From Maribacter sp. (GTDB lineage Bacteria > Bacteroidota > Bacteroidia > Flavobacteriales > Flavobacteriaceae), in NCBI GenBank assembly GCA_030730545.1, contig JANQUX010000126.1, positions 1 through 8,485 on the forward strand: a DNA stretch of 8,485 nt. The letters run 5' to 3'. The number at the start of each line of letters is the position of its first letter. Within the stretch, counting starts at the first letter, position 1. Positions 5,298 to 8,485 of the stretch are shown here, one piece after another. Under the pieces are notes generated by a model, which did not search any database, was not told the origin of the DNA, and was given only the letters and a program-made list of their open reading frames with translations. The position numbers were made by a program, and so were the translations under genes.

Positions 5298-6367
5298 ACC
5301 AAAATCGTTACCAAAGACAAATCACCTTAGCCGGATTTGGAACCGAAGGTCAGCATAAACTAAATAAAGCTAAAGTGCTTGTTGTTGGTGCTGGCGGACT
5401 AGGTATTCCCGTTTTAATGTATTTGAATGCCATGGGTGTTGGTACTTTAGGTATTGTTGATGCAGATGTGGTATCATTATCTAACCTTCACCGTCAAGTT
5501 TTGTTTACTGAAGCTATGGTAGGTAGTCCTAAAGTTGAGGTAGTAAAAAAACAATTGTCAGCTCAGAATTCTACAACCAGTATACAGACTTACAAGTCTT
5601 TTTTGTCAACCTCTAACTCTCTTGATATTATTAAAGATTATGATGTAGTTGTTGATGCTACAGATAATTTTCCCACTAGATATTTAATTAATGATGCCTG
5701 TGTAATTGCAGATAAACCTTACGTTTATGGGGCATTACATGCTTTTGAAGGTCAAGTAAGTGTTTTTAATTATAAAGGTGGACCAACATATCGTTGTTTG
5801 TTCCCTACCATGCCTGCGGCAGATGCGGTGCCTAATTGTAATGAAAATGGCGTATTGGGTATTTTACCTGGTATTATTGGTAATCTACAAGCTTTAGAAG
5901 TAGTTAAGATTATTGCAGAAATAGGAGAGGTGTTATCAGGTGTACTGTTACTGTTTGATACGCTTACTCAACGAACACAACGAATGAAGTTCAAGTTGCA
6001 ACTAGGTAACAATGAAATTAAAACGCTTGCAACTAGTTATGAGTTTGATTGTGAAATTCCTTTAAAATCAATAGATGCTGAGGAATTTAATACTATTCTG
6101 GTTGAACAGACTGTTGAACTAATTGATGTGCGAACCGATAAAGAATTTCAAAGGCAACATATAAAAGAAGCTAAACATATTCCTTTAAGTGAATTAACAG
6201 ATAGAGTGGCTGAGGTTGATTTAGAAACTACTGTTTATGTTATTTGTCAATCTGGGGTTCGTAGTAAAAAGGCAATAGCAAAAATGCAAGAATTATTTCC
6301 TGGAAAAGAGTTTGTCAATGTTACCGGTGGTATGAATCAGATGAAAAATTATGTTGATACCTATTGA
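5294..6367 (+). CDS. moeB: MoeB-type MoaD-adenylating enzyme fused to a rhodanese domain
   Basis: This is a 357-residue two-domain protein. Residues 1-235 form an E1-like ThiF/MoeB adenylation domain: nucleotide loop GAGGLG at 32-37, DADVVSLSNLHRQVLF at 56-71, VVDATDNFPTRYLIND at 119-134, and NCNENGVLGILPG at 181-193 with Cys182 in the conserved Cys-x-x-x-Gly-Val-Leu-Gly context. Residues 258-357 are a rhodanese domain (IDVRTDKEFQRQHI near 277-290) with active-site Cys318 in CQSGVRS. The fusion resembles MoeZ/MOCS3/Uba4 proteins, which both adenylate and sulfurate their ubiquitin-like partner, here presumably MoaD. The zinc-binding CxxC pairs of E. coli MoeB are not intact: the first reads TYRC with only Cys168, and the second pair is missing. 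It overlaps mobA (ATGA) and the next gene by 17 bp. ThiS could be an extra partner. Confidence 0.92.
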   Translation: MNQNRYQRQITLAGFGTEGQHKLNKAKVLVVGAGGLGIPVLMYLNAMGVGTLGIVDADVVSLSNLHRQVLFTEAMVGSPKVEVVKKQLSAQNSTTSIQTYKSFLSTSNSLDIIKDYDVVVDATDNFPTRYLINDACVIADKPYVYGALHAFEGQVSVFNYKGGPTYRCLFPTMPAADAVPNCNENGVLGILPGIIGNLQALEVVKIIAEIGEVLSGVLLLFDTLTQRTQRMKFKLQLGNNEIKTLATSYEFDCEIPLKSIDAEEFNTILVEQTVELIDVRTDKEFQRQHIKEAKHIPLSELTDRVAEVDLETTVYVICQSGVRSKKAIAKMQELFPGKEFVNVTGGMNQMKNYVDTY

Positions 6368-7127
6368 GCAATTGGTGTTTTTATGCATCGGTTTTTTTAT
6401 CATTGCCACATTGTATTCTTCTGTAGGTTTCGGTGGTGGTTCTAGCTATTTGGCTTTATTGACCCTTGTTTTAACTAGTTTTATTGCCATTCGCTCTATT
6501 GCATTGGTTTGTAATTTAGTGGTAGTTTCAGGTAGTACATATCTATATTTTAAAAATGGTCATGCAAAACTAAAAGATTTTCTGCCTTTTGTTTTGGCGA
6601 GTATTCCGTTGGCATATATAGGTGCTACATTTCGTTTGAAAGAAAGTGTTTTCTTTATAATTTTAGGATGCTCTCTTATTCTATCGGCATTGTTTTTAGC
6701 TGTTCAGACATTTGAAATTGATAAGTCAAAAAAAGAAGTGAAAGACTACCCCAACTATATAAGTTATGTGTTGGGAGCGGGAATCGGATTCTTATCAGGA
6801 TTAGTAGGTATTGGTGGAGGTATATTTTTAGCTCCGGTTCTAAATCACTTACGATGGAACAAGGCCATAAAAATAGCAGCCTTAGCAAGTTTCTTTATTT
6901 TAGTGAATTCGATATCCGGTTTATTCGGATTGATAACTAGCGATTCATTGTTATTGCCGTGGCGAGAAACAATTTGCTTGGTTATAGCGGTTCTTCTTGG
7001 CGGACAGTTAGGTATTCGCATCAGTCTTAAAAAACTATCGGCAAATGGTATTAAAAGGGTTACTGCTTTATTAGTATTTGTTGTGGGTATTAGAGTCTTG
7101 TTGGTAAACGGTCTCGGGTTATTTTAG
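6351..7127 (+). CDS. TauE/SafE-family membrane transporter
   Basis: This 258-residue integral membrane protein has about eight hydrophobic segments (near 8-26, 30-46, 49-66, 77-92, 98-117, 136-163, 174-196, 206-225 and 236-254, two of which may be one helix). It carries the two-fold family motif: VGFGGGSSYLALL at 25-37 and GIGFLSGLVGIGGGIFLAP at 144-162, arranged as an internal repeat typical of TauE/SafE (sulfite exporter) proteins. The family is thought to move sulfur-containing anions or other organic anions; the substrate here is unknown. Its place inside the Moco operon, starting within moeB, suggests a link to sulfur chemistry or oxyanion traffic around cofactor synthesis, for example sulfite or an oxyanion such as molybdate, but this is inference. 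The start ATG 6351 gives a 17-bp overlap and no clear Shine-Dalgarno. Length is typical of the family (about 250). Confidence 0.88.
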   Translation: MLIPIEQLVFLCIGFFIIATLYSSVGFGGGSSYLALLTLVLTSFIAIRSIALVCNLVVVSGSTYLYFKNGHAKLKDFLPFVLASIPLAYIGATFRLKESVFFIILGCSLILSALFLAVQTFEIDKSKKEVKDYPNYISYVLGAGIGFLSGLVGIGGGIFLAPVLNHLRWNKAIKIAALASFFILVNSISGLFGLITSDSLLLPWRETICLVIAVLLGGQLGIRISLKKLSANGIKRVTALLVFVVGIRVLLVNGLGLF

Positions 7128-7192
7128 AAGTTTAAAATAATTAGCTACAATTCTTCAATGCTATAGTTTGTAATAGTTTTACCTTTAATTCT

Positions 7193-8386
7193 ATGATTAC
7201 ATTTAAAGAAGCATTTCAAAAAGTGTTAGCCCATCCTCTAGATTTAGGTACAGAGGTCGTTAGACTTATGGATAGTTTGAATAGAATTTTGGCAGAAGAT
7301 ATTTATGCCGATAGAGATTTTCCTCCGTTTGATCGTGCTACCAAAGATGGTGTTGCCATTCAGTTTTCAACTCTTGTTAATAATGGTCACCTTTTCACAA
7401 TTGAAGGCGAAGCTGCTGCTGGTGTGGTTCAACAAATTTTGACAGATAAATGCAATTGTTTAGAGGTAATGACTGGTGCTGTAGTGCCAGAACATTGCGA
7501 TACAGTTGTAATGTATGAGCACATCACTATTGAAGATGGTAAGGTTACCCTTAATGAGAATGTCGTAAAAGGTCAAAATATTCATTATCAAGGCAGCGAT
7601 GAAAAAGCCGGTGCGCTTCTTTTATCCAAAGGTAAAAAAATTACTCCTGCAGAAATCGGGGTAATGGCTACTGTTGGTAAGGCAACTGTAAAGGTTATGG
7701 GTAATCCTAAAGTTTGCACTATTGCTACGGGTAATGAATTGGTTGATGTAGGTGAAACTCCAGAGACACACCAAATACGAAAATCGAATATGGTGACTAT
7801 TGAAGCGGCATTATTGAATTCTAAAATTAACGCCAGTTCTCTTCATTTATTAGATGATAAAATAGAAATTGAGCGAGAACTAGAAAAAGCTTTACAGGAT
7901 AATGATGTTCTATTATTGAGTGGCGGAGTATCAAAAGGGAAGTTCGATTTTATACCTGAAGTAATGGAGTCTTTGGGTGTTGAAAAAGTATTTCATAGAG
8001 TTTTACAAAGACCGGGAAAACCATTTTGGTTCGGTTTTCACCCAAAGCTGAAAACGGTTATTTTTTCTTTTCCAGGAAACCCTGTTTCTACATTTACCAA
8101 TTATCACCTCTATTTTTTACCATGGCTACAGATATCTTGTGGACTTCCGGTAGATAATTCGTATATTAATTTAAGTGCAGCAATTACAATAGCACAGCCG
8201 TTAACCCGATTTATTCAGGTTAGTACACATGTAAAAGAGGGTATATTTTGGGCAACACCTGTTGTTGAAAATGGTTCAGGAGATTTAACCAGTTTAGCAA
8301 AAGCTGACGGGTTTATTAATTTAGAACCAAGAGATGAGATATATGAAGTAGGGGAGGTAGTACCTTTTGTAAAGACCAGATTGTAA
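7193..8386 (+). CDS. moeA: MoeA, molybdopterin molybdenumtransferase
   Basis: This 397-residue enzyme inserts molybdate into adenylated molybdopterin, releasing AMP. Domain marks in order are: PPFDRATKDGVAI at 44-56, in place of the common PPFDNSAMDGYA, with conserved Asp52; EVMTGAVVPEHCDTVV at 91-106; HYQGSDEKAG at 131-140 with Asp136; IATGNELVDVGE at 177-188 with Glu182; LLSGGVSKGKFDF at 241-253 with Asp252; and FSFPGNPVSTF at 291-301, the MoeA PGNP loop. Length is close to E. coli MoeA (411). A 65-bp gap separates it from the transporter gene, so it may have its own promoter, but I see only near-misses to the -7 consensus there (for example TAGTTTG around 7163-7169). It follows the same strand and pathway, so it belongs to the cluster. 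The gene ends 18 bp before the next reading frame. Confidence 0.95.
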   Translation: MITFKEAFQKVLAHPLDLGTEVVRLMDSLNRILAEDIYADRDFPPFDRATKDGVAIQFSTLVNNGHLFTIEGEAAAGVVQQILTDKCNCLEVMTGAVVPEHCDTVVMYEHITIEDGKVTLNENVVKGQNIHYQGSDEKAGALLLSKGKKITPAEIGVMATVGKATVKVMGNPKVCTIATGNELVDVGETPETHQIRKSNMVTIEAALLNSKINASSLHLLDDKIEIERELEKALQDNDVLLLSGGVSKGKFDFIPEVMESLGVEKVFHRVLQRPGKPFWFGFHPKLKTVIFSFPGNPVSTFTNYHLYFLPWLQISCGLPVDNSYINLSAAITIAQPLTRFIQVSTHVKEGIFWATPVVENGSGDLTSLAKADGFINLEPRDEIYEVGEVVPFVKTRL

Positions 8387-8404
8387 CCAATTAAATTTTT
8401 CTAT

Positions 8405-8485
8405 ATGAGTCCAGTGTTAAAAAATATTTTGGCGGTAGTAGCCGGAATTGTCGTTGGTAGCCTCGTTAATATGGGAATTATTATG
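8405..8485 (+). CDS. Unrecognised small membrane protein, N-terminal start only; truncated by window end
   Basis: An ATG at 8405 opens a frame of 27 codons that runs off the window. The visible protein starts MSPVLKNILAVVAGIVVGS and continues hydrophobic, which looks like a first transmembrane helix after a short basic N-terminus. It lies 18 bp after moeA on the same strand, so it may be co-transcribed. The sequence does not let me name the family; short conserved flavobacterial membrane proteins start this way, and a Moco-related role is possible but unshown. Confidence 0.5.
   Translation, partial: MSPVLKNILAVVAGIVVGSLVNMGIIM

Noticed and set aside
4955..5320. Minus-strand open frame of 121 codons opposite mobA and moeB
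   Set aside because: It is a shadow of well-supported plus-strand genes, has low-complexity Ser/Ala-rich composition and matches no family I recognise.
7160..7192. Separate moeA promoter
   Set aside because: The TAGTTTG-like boxes have the wrong inner spacing, so the sequence gives no firm promoter call.

Overview
The window is low-GC DNA that looks like a chromosome segment of a marine or soil Flavobacteriaceae bacterium (Bacteroidota). The grounds are: a short lipoprotein of a family I associate with Flavobacteriia; most genes without a clear Shine-Dalgarno sequence; a Bacteroidota-type -7 element (TAnnTTTG) upstream of one gene; and a flavobacterial style of Mo-cofactor proteins. The genus cannot be fixed from this sequence.

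Left part, minus strand (1-1397): the N-terminal half of an M48/Ste24-type membrane protease, cut by the window edge, then a complete SpoU/TrmH-family RNA methyltransferase. A short divergent promoter region (about 1398-1482) separates these from a plus-strand lipoprotein gene (1483-2277), which ends in a clear intrinsic terminator (about 2306-2341).

Main part, plus strand (2378-8386): a nearly complete molybdenum cofactor (Moco) operon in the order moaD, moaE, a 230-bp repeat-rich gap, moaA, moaC, mobA, moeB-rhodanese, a TauE/SafE-type membrane protein, moeA. MoaA and MoaC convert GTP to cyclic pyranopterin monophosphate. The MoeB-rhodanese fusion adenylates and probably sulfurates the MoaD C-terminus. 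The MoaD/MoaE pair inserts the dithiolene sulfurs to give molybdopterin. MoeA inserts molybdate. MobA adds GMP to make the bis-MGD form used by DMSO-reductase-family enzymes. A MogA/MoaB-type molybdopterin adenylyltransferase and a molybdate ABC transporter are not in the window. A last gene starting at 8405 encodes the first membrane segment of an unrecognised protein and runs off the end.

The most notable structure is not a new gene. (1) At three successive junctions (moaD/moaE, moaA/moaC, moaC/mobA) the codons for a C-terminal Gly-Gly pair read GGAGG and sit 3-5 nt before the next ATG, so they double as Shine-Dalgarno sites. In MoaD, and probably MoaA, that diglycine is functionally essential. 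(2) The moaE-moaA gap consists of a purine-rich tract followed by ten perfect TTGAAC hexamers and a 14-bp repeat, ending 6 bp before the moaA start codon. (3) The MoeB protein lacks the usual zinc-cysteine tetrad. I do not see evidence for a wholly new biological system.
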